Shown: positions 55,552 through 64,000 of the stretch, in pieces | Numbering within the stretch: the stretch's first letter is position 1 | Layout: the number at the start of each line of letters is the position of its first letter | DNA from: Amblyomma americanum | Taxonomy: Eukaryota > Arthropoda > Arachnida > Ixodida > Ixodidae | Assembly: GCF_052857255.1 (NCBI RefSeq) | Contig: NC_135506.1 | Coordinates: 81,625,618-81,689,617, forward strand | DNA length: 64,000 bases | Direction of reading: 5' to 3' | Notes under the pieces: model-generated | Databases searched by the model: none | The model's input: only the letters and a program-made list of their open reading frames with translations | Told to the model about the DNA's origin: nothing | Made by a program: the position numbers and the translations under genes

Positions 55552-55742
55552 ATATTGGTTTTTGTGGAAAGGAAGTGCCGCAGTAGCTGTCATGTATCTC
55601 GGTGAACACCCGAACCACACAGTAAGGAAGGCGATAAATGGGGGAGTGAAAAGGAAGAGGTGCCGTGTTGGAGGTCTCCGGAATAATATACACCATCTAG
55701 GGATCTTTAACGCGCACTGACATCGCACAACACACGGGAGGG
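55552..55742 (-). repeat. Ruka SINE, tail and body
   Basis: ATTGGTTTTTGTGGAAAGGA to CATCGCACAACACACGGGAG; the head is missing. Confidence 0.8.
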
Positions 55743-55744
55743 TT

Positions 55745-56390
55745 CTGGGTTTTTTTTAATAAAGTTCCTTCTCTAGAGCAATGGGAGGCCGTGCTGACCA
55801 GCTTGGACTCAAGGACGCAAGTCTGGGTCATAGAGTGGGCCGACTAGGTCGCCAACAGCCATGGGGTAACGGCCAAATAGCATCTCTCTCCTGCAACCAG
55901 CTCTTTTCGACAGAACATGTATCTCCTGTAGCCGGCTCTTTTCGGGGAAATAATTGTTTTGAATTAAGTATATTACAGCAAAAGCGATTACAGGCTTGTT
56001 ACGTTATATAAACCTGACAGGGTGCTTTCCTCGCTGCTGGCCTAAAGGCCTAGCCAGTAAAACATTCAATACCGGGAAATGAAAGACGCGGTGAGTTTAT
56101 CACATCTTAGTGGACACCTCAAATATGCCGTGAGTTAAGGGAGTTAGAGGTTGTCTCTGGAATAGCGTTGCTTTTACTGCGAATGTTCAAAAGTTTATGA
56201 ACACAATCTTTTCTTGAGCCTTGTTTGCATGAATGTAACAGAAGTCGCCTCGAGTCGCCTTACTCAGGGGGAGTACAAAACGTGGATGAAGAGAGTAAAG
56301 GGGGAGTCAGGCCTTTCTTTCAAAAAACCTGCTCTTTCCCTCAAAAGAAGAGCTAGAGTGAACTTCTGTCGCATTCATGTAAACGCGAGT
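55745..56390. other. Mostly unassigned; weak Ruka trace at 56085-56165
   Basis: At about 56085-56165, GGTGAGTTTATCACATCTTA, GTGGACACCTCAAATATGCC and AGTTAAGGGA recall the Ruka 3' part on the minus strand. Otherwise nothing. Confidence 0.3.
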
Positions 56391-56394
56391 GTAT

Positions 56395-57895
56395 ATTAAA
56401 AGATTTCACTATAACAATCAATATATCCCCGGACCTATCGTCGACAGGCGTGCATTTTTCCTTATTAACGTTTTTGCTGTCGCCAAACCGTTTCCATTGG
56501 TATTTATCGCAGTCGTAACTGCTGGATGCAAGGCATCGAAAACTTCGAAAGAAATATCCTGTTACACATCGTAAAAATGGACCATTACGCTCAGTATTTC
56601 CATAACAATAAAAATTTTGTTCCAAGAATGCTGGACATGTGCTTCTATGGTCAAGTCGATACCTTGGTCGGGTTTTGAGGTACTTGGCGGTGGTGCCCAC
56701 AAGCAGAAAGCCGTGATTTCGCACGATTTTTCGTGCTCATGAATGCTAAATAGCCAGCCATTATTTTTCGCTTCATACGTTCGTTGGTTTCGCCTATCGA
56801 ACAACTCCGATGGATACCGTTGAATTGCACCTTGTACAGCTGTCGCTTATCATAACCATACATTCAGCTTCATTCAGTAAGGTGCCTCTCTGGACCCTAA
56901 TGTCGTGTAAAACCAGGGCATTACCATACATGCTGTTTGAAGACGGCAACAACCACTTTTGAAGCGGCGTTTGCACCTGCTCTACCTAGGACGACCTCCC
57001 TCTTATTTCGCACATGACGGGATCAAGTTTCGGGTAGCGTTCCATTTACTGTGAATGTTCAAAACTTCCGCTGAGATTGCAAGAGGAACGCATTTGCATG
57101 AGACGCCGTGATGGCTCAGTGGTTTTAATGCCAGGCTGCTAAACAAAAGACTTTAGTTCGATCCTGGCCTTAGGCGGTCGCATTGAGATTGAGGCGAAAT
57201 GCTGGAGGCTCGTGTACAGTGCGATGTCGCCGCATGCTAAGAACTCTAGTCGGTCAAGATTTCCGCAGCCCTCTAATACGGCGTCCCTTAAAGCCTGAGT
57301 CACTTCGGGACACCAAACCCCATAAAATCGGGCTTTTAAAAGCTCACGTCACCATAAAGAAGGCCCCCCGGAAAAGTCAAGCGCTTCCTGTGGATCTCTT
57401 GCACCTCAGTAACAGCATACAACCGAACAGTAACTACGTTTCATGCCCTAGAGTCCTCAGAAACGTTCACGCACTGTCAAACTCAAGAGAAGTTTCATGC
57501 TAATTCCAGCAGCCACCTTTCAGTGGCCGTCACCGAGACTACTCTGGGTGCTGGGCTGGAAGACGTGAATGTGGGTACCTCTGTTGTCCCCCGATGAGAT
57601 GAAGTCGAACGCCGAACACTGCAGCGCAGAACATCGACTACCTTATTAGTTTGAAGCTCATCGACGACTGAACCACGAACAAAAGAACCAACGCTCGCCA
57701 AGGACCGGCGTTGCTCCCGCATGTGCCTCGCGCTTTCCCCGTGTTCGAATCTTCGTCGCGAGTTAGTGGTTGAGTAGAAGTGGAAAGGGGAAGGCACGAG
57801 CTTGTCTAGTCTACTGGTGGATCAACCACCACACCCACTGCCGGCGTGCCGATAGAAGTAGGGAGGGGGGCGGGAGAAACGAGAAGACAGGGGAG
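56395..57895 (+). repeat. Composite dispersed repeat, copy 2
   Basis: AT-rich part 56395-56660 (TTTCACTATAACAATCAATA), link with GCGTTTGCACCTGCTCTACC, SINE-like part about 57100-57330 (GCCGTGATGGCTCAGTGGTT), tail 57330-57860 with CTAATTCCAGCAGCCACC and GAACACTGCAGCGCAGAAC. The LINE at 57896 begins where the tail would continue. Confidence 0.7.
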
Positions 57896-60165
57896 TAGAG
57901 CGACACCGCTTGAGGGGGCCGGTGTGAGCGGGCGCCTTTTGCGATACGCTTACGGCTTCCTGAGCGGGCGCACAATGCGCGTACCTGTAGGGGGTAAACT
58001 CGCCAAGCCTCGCCCGGTGGTCATGGGCGTGCCGCAGGGCTCCGTCTTGTCACCATTTCTGTTTAATGTGGCCATGTCGGTTGTGCCGGCCTCCCTCCCG
58101 ACTAGCGGCCGTCACCATGTGTACACGTCCAGATATGCAGACGACATAGCTATATGGTGCCGGGGACCACCCGGCGAAGCGCTTCGCGTTCGTAGGTGCC
58201 TTCAGGAAGCTCTGACCGCAATCGATGCCAGCTTGCGCGGCCTTGGCCTGTCGCTGAGCGCGGACAAATCGGTGGCCATGGCCTGCGTTTCGCGCACGCG
58301 CGCGCAACTTGCGCCACTGTCAATAAACTGGACTCCGATTCCTTGGCGTAAATCGGTGCGGTACCTTGGCCGGGACACCGACTGGCGCCTTTTCTTCCAC
58401 CCCGCGGCGATCAAAGTCCGTCTGCAGATGAAGAGGATCACCGCCGCCGAGCACAAGCTCACCGCTCGAGGCCAGGGCTCCTCCCAGGAAGCTGCGCTGC
58501 GTCTATAGAATGCCGCAGCTTTGGGGGCGGTGCTCTATGCGCTGCCCCTCGTCACGGTGCGCAAGCCGTGCTGGAAGAAACTCGAGCTCCAGCACCGCAA
58601 GTCCCTGTGCGTGTGTCTAGGCTTGCCCAAAAACTCGCAGTGCGCCGCAATGTTGGCCGAGGCAAGAGCGTGGCCGCTTTAGCTCCAGGCAGCGCGCAGG
58701 GCACTGAATCACATCGACCGTCTTCACCGCGCACCGGACGGCACCTCGCTGCTGCAGCATATGCGCTCGCACCGGCGCTCACGAATGGGCTTGGCGCTGC
58801 TCGAGTATGAGCAACTGACACAAGGCCCACCCCCTACGGATCCTGCGCGTTCTGACCTGCGGCCTCGGAGGTACAGCGAGAGATCGTCGGCTTCGCGGGA
58901 AAGCGGAGCACACCCCTCTGTGCTGTGCAGCTGCTGGCCAGAGCCGTCATGCCCGAGGAGCTCCAGGACCATTTCCTCGTGTACACCGACGGGTCAGTGG
59001 CCCGCGACAGCTGCTCCCTTGCTGCGGCGGCTACCATCCCCGCCCTGCGACTGCACAGCCAGCAACACGCAACCTTCCTGGGCTCCTCCACAACGGCGGA
59101 GTTGATGGGGATCCAGCTCGGGCTGGACCTGCTGTTCACCTTGGGCCCTCCGCCGCCCAGGAGTGCTCTGCTGTGCGACTCCCGCACCGCACTCATCCGC
59201 CTGCAATCTAAAAGCCGCGGTACCCCTCTAGTGCGGGAAATTCGCTCGCGCATCGAGCGCCTCGCGCAGAGAGGATGGGCCGTGTGTACACAGTGGGTGC
59301 CCGGTCACTACGGCATCACTGGCAGCGAGAGAAGCTGACGCCTTTGCGACCGCTCCGCATCAACTACCTTCCAGCGATCAGCCCGATGCGCTGGAAGACG
59401 TGCGTGCGACCATCCACGACTACCTCCGAAAGCAGCACCCCGACACACGCAACGCAGGAGGTGACCGCATTGAAAGTATCACCGGCTTTCGCGCACTTAT
59501 CCTCCGAGCGCGCATTGGCTGCGTGCGGCCCGGGGAACGACGGGAGTGTCATGGAATCGCGACGAGTGATGTGTGTGACGGCTGCAGTGCAGTGGAAACA
59601 CTAGAACACCTGCTCCTTCACTGTGCCGCGTTCGCCGATGCTCGTAGCGATATGCTTGCGGCCTATAGGGCGCTGGGTATACTACGACTCCCTCAAGACG
59701 CTATTGTGGCCGCAGGGCAGTGAGCGCACTCGTGAGCGAACCTTGCTGAGCCTCTGTGCATTCCTCGAATTCACAGGCTTGACGACCCGTCTGATCTCCG
59801 CCAGGTAGTTACACGCAATGACCGAACGCTCCGCGAGTTTTACCTTGAACTATTAATAACTGGACGCCCCACTCCAGTTGTAGCCAACACAGTGATGTGC
59901 GCGTTTGTTTTAATTCCTCCGACATGGACTAATCACGCGCACAACAAGGACGCATTTCTTATTGTGTAAATAGTTTGTTTATATTACTTCTCCCCCTATC
60001 CTCTCTTCCTGTCCCCTCTCCTCTTTCATTTCTCTATTCTGCCTGCTATCCTTTATTTACGCTGCCCCAGCTCAGGTGCTTCAGTATCGATGGCAGATGC
60101 CGGGCTGCTAAAATCTTTTCCTTCCGTTTTACTAATATTTTAAGAAAAAACCACTACCACTACCA
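57896..60165 (+). mobile_element. I-group LINE with RT and RNase H, decayed
   Basis: A 2.3-kb 5'-truncated non-LTR element. In order: RT palm (57900-58500), thumb region (58500-58900), RNase H (58925-59340), C-terminal zinc knuckle (59580-59630), and a pyrimidine-rich 3' UTR (60000-60055) ending in an AAAACCACTACCACTACCAC tail. It lies between copies 2 and 3 of the composite repeat. RNase H in ORF2 is characteristic of the I group. No AP-endonuclease is present. Confidence 0.8.
57905..59808 (+). pseudogene. LINE ORF2 fragment (RT, RNase H, zinc knuckle), broken
   Basis: The RT shows VVMGVPQGSVLSPFLFN and SRYADDIAIWCRG (catalytic YADD intact), then GLSLSADKSVAMAC and VRYLGRDTDW. In-frame stops occur at about 58508 and 58681 and a frameshift near 58900. 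RNase H follows: FLVYTDGSVARDS (first Asp), AELMGIQLGLDLL (Glu), LLCDSRTALIRL (Asp), TQWVPGHYGITGSE. After a shift near 59335 comes FRALILRARIGCVR and the knuckle CDGCSAVETLEHLLLHC. A last shift near 59720 precedes the end at 59808. It cannot make one protein. Confidence 0.8.
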
Positions 60166-60169
60166 CGAA

Positions 60170-60895
60170 ACTGCTCGGCTGCTAACCCGAAAAACGCGGA
60201 TTCGATTACGGCCGCGTCGATCGAATTTCGATGGAGCCGAAAAGCCAGAGGCCCATGCACTTTACGAGGTCAGTGCACGTTATTGAACTCCAGGCGGTCA
60301 AAATTTCCGGAACGCTCTACTACGGCGTTCCTCATAGCCTAAGTCGCTTTGGGACGTTGAACGCTATAAACCCAAGCTACTTCCGGGCGTCACCAGTAGA
60401 AATGGTTCACCAATAGACGACCAGTACTTTGTGTCGATCTCTTGCAGCTCAGTAACACCATACCGGCTAACAGCAACTACGTTTCCGGACCAAGGACCTC
60501 AGAAACACAATCGGAACTGGACATGCACTCTAAAAATGAAGCGAAGCTTCGTGCTAATTCCAGCACTCACCTTTCCGCGGCTGTCATCGAGACTACCCTG
60601 GGTGCTGTGCTGGAAGACATGAATGTGGGTACCCCCGTTGTCCATCGATGAGATGAAGTCGGATGCAGAACACTGCAGCGAACAACATCGACCACCATAA
60701 TAGTTTGAAGCCCATCGACAACTGAACCATGAACAAATCCAATGCTCGCCAAGAACCGGCGTCTATCTCGCACATGCCTCGCGCTTGCCCCATGTTCGAA
60801 TAGTGGTCGCGAGCCCACCTCCTCTTCCTTTATAATACACGAATGCGGTGCACGTGCAGGTGGAAGAGCACGAGCACAGACCAGCATTTGCACAC
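60170..60895 (+). repeat. Composite dispersed repeat, copy 3 (5'-truncated)
   Basis: It starts inside the SINE-like head (GCTCGGCTGCTAACCCGAAA), directly after the LINE tail. The tail part has CTAATTCCAGCACTCACC, GAACACTGCAGCGAACAACA and CTCCTCTTCCTTTATAATAC, as in copy 1 at 54280. Confidence 0.7.
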
Positions 60896-60944
60896 ACACG
60901 GGCGCCTTAGCGTCTCGCGTCCATCGAAACGCAGCTGCTGCAGC
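60896..60944 (-). repeat. Ruka SINE fragment, inverted against the next
   Basis: GGGCGCCTTAGCGTCTCGCG and CATCGAAACGCAGC are the complement of the Ruka body start and face the plus copy that follows, making a small hairpin. Confidence 0.7.
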
Positions 60945-60945
60945 G

Positions 60946-61163
60946 GCTGGGTTTCGATGGAGGCGAAACGCTAAGTTGCCCGTGTGCTCTGCGATGTCAG
61001 CGCACATTAAAGATCCCCAGGTGGTGAAAATTCCGGAGCCCTCCACTACACCACCTCTTTTTTCCTTTCTTTTGCTCGCTTCCTTTATTCCTTCACATAC
61101 AACGCGGATCAGGTGTCAGCCTAATAATGAGAGAGATATTGCGTACTTTCTTTCCCCAAAAAC
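60946..61163 (+). repeat. Ruka SINE, head-truncated
   Basis: GGTTTCGATGGAGGCGAAAC, GATCCCCAGGTGGTGAAAAT, tail to CCCCAAAAACCAG. Confidence 0.85.
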
Positions 61164-61164
61164 C

Positions 61165-61354
61165 AGCCGCGGTGGCCGAGTGGTAAGGGCGCTCGGCTAC
61201 TGATCCGGAGTTCCCGGTTTCGAATCCGACCGCTGCGGCTGCGTTTTATGGAGGAAAAACGCTAAGGCGCCCGTGCCCTATGCGATGTCAGTGCACGTTA
61301 GATCCCCAGGTAGTCGAAATTATTCCGGAGCCCTCCACTACGGCCCCTCTTTTT
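61165..61354 (+). repeat. Ruka SINE, 5' part of a copy split by a Helitron
   Basis: CGCGGTGGCCGAGTGGTAAG head and TTTCGAATCC B-box to CTCCACTACGGCCCCTCTTT. The copy resumes at 62031. Confidence 0.85.
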
Positions 61355-62030
61355 ATTGCGAAAGCAATACTGCTCGAGGTTTCCGCTCTTGGCCGTCGTC
61401 CCGGAGAATACACCATTGACCTTTGGCGTGACATATGTGTGACGTAATACCAGCTGTGGAAAAGCGGGGCCCCAACTCGGCTCGTCGCGACCGTCCCAGC
61501 GAATCCTCCATGCTGCAGCTGCGCACCGCTGCCGCGAGGGGCGCTCGGCTGTACGTGACGTCATGCCAGCTGTGGAAAAGTGGCCCCCCCAACTCGGCTC
61601 GTCGCCGTCGTCCCAGCGACTCCTCCACGGTATGTCGGATGATGCGTATAAGGTGAAGCTGCAACAATGTGCTGCAGCTAAGAAGCCGCTGCGTGCGGAA
61701 GAAACGGATGAAGAGCGGGAACAATGTTTAGCTAAACGGCGTGCATTTGTAGTCGTTATGGGGAGCGCGAGAGAGACGCAACAGCGACAGAACGAAGCCA
61801 GGAAGAGACACCGCGCTCAAGAGACGCCAGAAGAACGCGCCGCAAGACTCGAGAAGCGTCGTAACGAAGATGCGGCTAGAAGTGCCACATCCCGTAGTGA
61901 CTCTTCAACTGCGGAAGAGACCGCTCTGAATTTTCGAGAGCGTCGGAATGAGACGCAGCGTACACGACGTGCCAAGGAAACGAAGCTTTCGCAATTCAAC
62001 TAGGTTTAACCAGAGCTAAACCACAGCCAG
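61355..62030 (+). mobile_element. Helitron remnant inserted in a Ruka SINE
   Basis: The Ruka body breaks in its T-rich stretch at 61354 and resumes at 62031, which fixes the ends of the insert: it starts ATTGCGAAAGCAATAC and ends GAGCTAAACCACAGCCAG. Near the right end, GCTTTCGCAATTC is the complement of the left ATTGCGAAAGC, so there is a short inverted repeat, as seen in Helentron-type elements; the usual CTRR end is not at the boundary. Inside is a partial duplication (61433-61513 and 61555-61631, TGCCAGCTGTGGAAAAG, CAACTCGGCTCGTCGC) and a charged-repeat ORF. It is non-autonomous. Confidence 0.65.
61563..62003 (+). CDS. Charged-repeat ORF of the Helitron remnant
   Basis: A 146-codon frame with a likely start at the internal ATG for MSDDAYKVKLQQC (about 61632). 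It has QETPEERAARLEKRRNED and weaker copies before and after (EETDEEREQCLAKRRA, LNFRERRNETQR). The same repeat type is in the 47354 frame of the other remnant. Such repeats occur near the N-terminus of Helitron proteins. The helicase-like domain is deleted; the stop falls in the element's right terminal region. Confidence 0.5.
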   Translation: MPAVEKWPPQLGSSPSSQRLLHGMSDDAYKVKLQQCAAAKKPLRAEETDEEREQCLAKRRAFVVVMGSARETQQRQNEARKRHRAQETPEERAARLEKRRNEDAARSATSRSDSSTAEETALNFRERRNETQRTRRAKETKLSQFN

Positions 62031-62150
62031 TTTTTTTTCTTTCTTCTTTCACTCACTGCTTTATCTCTTCCCTTACGGTGCGGTTCAGTTGTCCAACGAT
62101 ATATGAGACATATATTGTGCCATTTCCTTTCCCCCAAAACCAAATAATAT
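62031..62150 (+). repeat. Ruka SINE, 3' part resuming after the Helitron
   Basis: CTTTCTTCTTTCACTCACTG, GGTGCGGTTCAGTTGTCCAA and CCCCCAAAACCAAATAATAT. Confidence 0.85.
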
Positions 62151-62296
62151 TAGTATTATTATTTTCTGTCGCGGGGACGAGAGGGTCCAGCAACACGCCA
62201 GCAGTCGCCTTTCTCGAGACCAGAGAGAGAGGAAACTTTATTGCCACAAAAGAAGGGTTCCTGGACTCTCAGCAGAAGGGCCAGGTGCCATTGAAA

Positions 62297-62599
62297 ATTC
62301 GTTTTGCGGGAAAGGAAATGGCGCAGTATCTGTCTCGCATATCGGCGGGCACCTGAACTGCGCCGTAAGGGAAGAGATTAAAGGAGGGAGTGAAAGAAGA
62401 AAGGAAGAAAGAGGTGCTGTATCGGAGGGCTCAGAAATAATCGCTACCACCTGGGGATCTTTAATGTGCACTGACATCGCACTGCACATCGGCGCCTAGG
62501 CGTTTCGCCACCATCGAAACGTGGCGGCCGCGGTCGGCTTCGAATCCGGGAACTAGAGAGCAGTATCCGAGCGCCTTAACCACTGAGCCACCGCGGTGG
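62297..62599 (-). repeat. Ruka SINE, full length
   Basis: Minus strand: head CCACCGCGGTGGCTCAGTGG, B box GGATTCGAAGCC, phrase GATCCCCAGGTGGTAGCGAT, tail to about 62297. Confidence 0.9.
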
Positions 62600-63330
62600 G
62601 GCAAAGGTGTCCCGTTAGCTGACAACTGGCGGCGACGTCTTCGTCCAACACCCTCTCAATGCTAAGGCCTCTCCACCGGCCGCGTGACGTCACGCCAAGG
62701 GACCGTGCAGGCCCCGCGCTCCGCGATTTCAGCGCGCCGCGCCCGTCTGCACTATTCGGGTACTGCCGTACGTAGCTGCCTTATAAGTGATTCCTTCATT
62801 TTCATTTTTGTCGTTGCTGCAGAAAAGAAATTCGCTAGTTTGTGCGCGCCTTAGGCTATCATTTTATCTGCTTTATATATTTTTTTTATTGCAGAACACC
62901 TTATTGTCAAGAAAGTTCGAGCTGCTAATACAGTTTTTTATAATAAACAATTTAGCATACGGCCGCCAATTTCGCATTATTGGTCATTATAATAAAAAAT
63001 TGATTAGTTAATTTCAATTAATCATCTAATTATTAGGTTCTATCACGTACATGATGTCTGCCGTGCGGTAAAATCCATCCGCACAGACCGCACATGCGTA
63101 TATCTAGTTGTTAAAGTAGAAGTTCGTGAACATTGAAAAAAAAAACACCGTCTACTGCGCATTGTGTTAGTTTTATTCTGTATTGTGTTTTGCTTAAAGC
63201 TTTCACACACAGCAATAATGACACCCACAATAATGTTGCGCTGTTGAGTATTTGTACAGCTAATCTGACCCTTACAATAAAAAACGACGAGACACCAGCA
63301 ATGAAGTGTGCGCAAAGCATTTTTATTGCT
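62600..63330. other. AT-rich flank of the P-transposase gene
   Basis: It is AT-rich from about 62850. On the minus strand CAATAAAAATGC (AATAAA at about 63320-63325) lies just downstream of the transposase stop and is a plausible polyadenylation signal. No other feature. Confidence 0.4.
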
Positions 63331-63342
63331 TGGGAATAAAAC

Positions 63343-63999
63343 TTACTTCTTCTTAAGCGTTGCTGCTTTCCGGGCTGCGGCCTTCTGCTGCGCATTGTCT
63401 TGTATGGCATCATTTCTTAGTTTGCAAAAGTTGTTTAGAACAACGTTGGTTGCAACGCGTACTACCAAGCGCAGGAGAGTTTGTGCAGTGTGGCCATTTT
63501 CACATGTCTCAATGTCGTGTTCGTCCAGGAGGGAAATCGTCTGTGAAATCACGACACCACGTTGATTTCTACAGGAGAGAAAATCTTCCGCGGTTGCTCC
63601 AAAAGACAACTTCTCTGCAACTAGTTTAGTCATCAGTACCATGTGAACTGTGCATGGCTGGGGAAACTTCAGCCCTCCTCTCGACAGGTTAGCTATCATG
63701 GCAGTATTTTCCGCTTCGATCTCTCGATTTTCAATCACCAATGTGCTGAAGCAAGCAGAACATGAAAGCTTCTTTAAAGCAGCATGAGCAGCGTATCCTG
63801 CAATGTAGACAATAGCATCCATGTCAGAGTGGGCGTGTGTAATATCGTCGTCGCTGACAGCCACAGAAAAGTTGCATGGGACAAGATCCTCACTTACGTC
63901 TTCAAACTCTGTTTCCTCGCGTGGAAATGTCAAAAGTTTTTGAAGACGAAGCTTCTTCTCACATTCGTAGAGCTGACGCACGGAAATGTGGTACTGTGA
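63343..63999 (-). CDS. P-element/THAP9-like transposase, C-terminal part (partial)
   Basis: Open from the window edge to a stop at 63343-63345, about 218 residues. It starts SQYHISVRQLYECEKKLRLQ, which follows RFG-YRxLxGxxYHISVRQ in the family, then IVYIAGYAAHAALKKLSC and SACFSTLV (YIAGY block with paired Cys), SRGGLKFPQP, IETCENGHTAQTLLRLVV and a Lys/Ala-rich end. The order equals that of the broken copy at 43598-44370 but with no stop or shift. The catalytic core and any THAP domain lie beyond the window. An intact frame suggests a young transposon or a host-retained gene. Polyadenylation signal near 63320. Confidence 0.7.
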   Translation of the reverse strand, partial: SQYHISVRQLYECEKKLRLQKLLTFPREETEFEDVSEDLVPCNFSVAVSDDDITHAHSDMDAIVYIAGYAAHAALKKLSCSACFSTLVIENREIEAENTAMIANLSRGGLKFPQPCTVHMVLMTKLVAEKLSFGATAEDFLSCRNQRGVVISQTISLLDEHDIETCENGHTAQTLLRLVVRVATNVVLNNFCKLRNDAIQDNAQQKAAARKAATLKKK

Positions 64000-64000
64000 T

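Overview
This window is eukaryotic nuclear DNA from an arthropod, most likely a hard tick (Ixodidae, probably a metastriate such as Rhipicephalus, Dermacentor or Amblyomma). The main reason is a tRNA-derived SINE matching the tick Ruka family: a box-B-like head, a CA/GT-poor body and a pyrimidine-rich tail ending in a CCCCAAAAACCAATT-like stretch. It occurs about twenty times in full or in part, on both strands. There are no operons, no intact rRNA or tRNA genes, and no long intact cellular gene. All assignments were made by eye from sequence and conceptual translation; no database was searched.

Layout. 0-6.6 kb: a Ruka SINE, an inverted pair of 5'-truncated Penelope-like elements (GIY-YIG endonuclease ends) with a SINE hairpin inside one arm, a 120-bp minisatellite, and tRNA-derived SINE copies. 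7-38 kb: a repeat-poor stretch whose minus strand is C/A-rich and carries about ten diverged copies of a small hydrophobic, signal-peptide-like coding block followed by Thr/Ser/Lys/His-rich sequence. Several copies are followed downstream by short Cys-containing segments ending in a conserved GTGAGT splice-donor motif. Two blocks (17.1-19.3 and 29.1-31.0 kb) are clearly paralogous over their length. I read this as a tandem, partly decayed family of secreted mucin-like genes; that is inference. An I-group LINE 3' end (9.3-10.1 kb) and an internally deleted PIF/Harbinger transposon (12.8-14.2 kb) sit inside this region.

38.8-46 kb: an RTE-type LINE relic, a tRNA-derived SINE, three related dispersed repeats and a broken P-element/THAP9-like transposase C-terminus (43.6-44.4 kb). 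46.4-62.6 kb: a dense SINE graveyard. It contains nested and inverted Ruka copies, two Helitron remnants each inserted into a Ruka SINE, the 3' end of one LINE, an endonuclease-to-RT fragment of another, three copies of a composite 0.7-1.5 kb repeat, and a 2.3-kb decayed LINE with RT and RNase H domains. 62.6-64 kb: the C-terminal part of a second P-element/THAP9-like transposase, minus strand, open over 219 codons and running off the window end.

Overall, the only candidates for functional coding are the window-edge P-transposase-like ORF and the minus-strand secreted-protein array. Nearly everything else is transposable-element sequence at different stages of decay.
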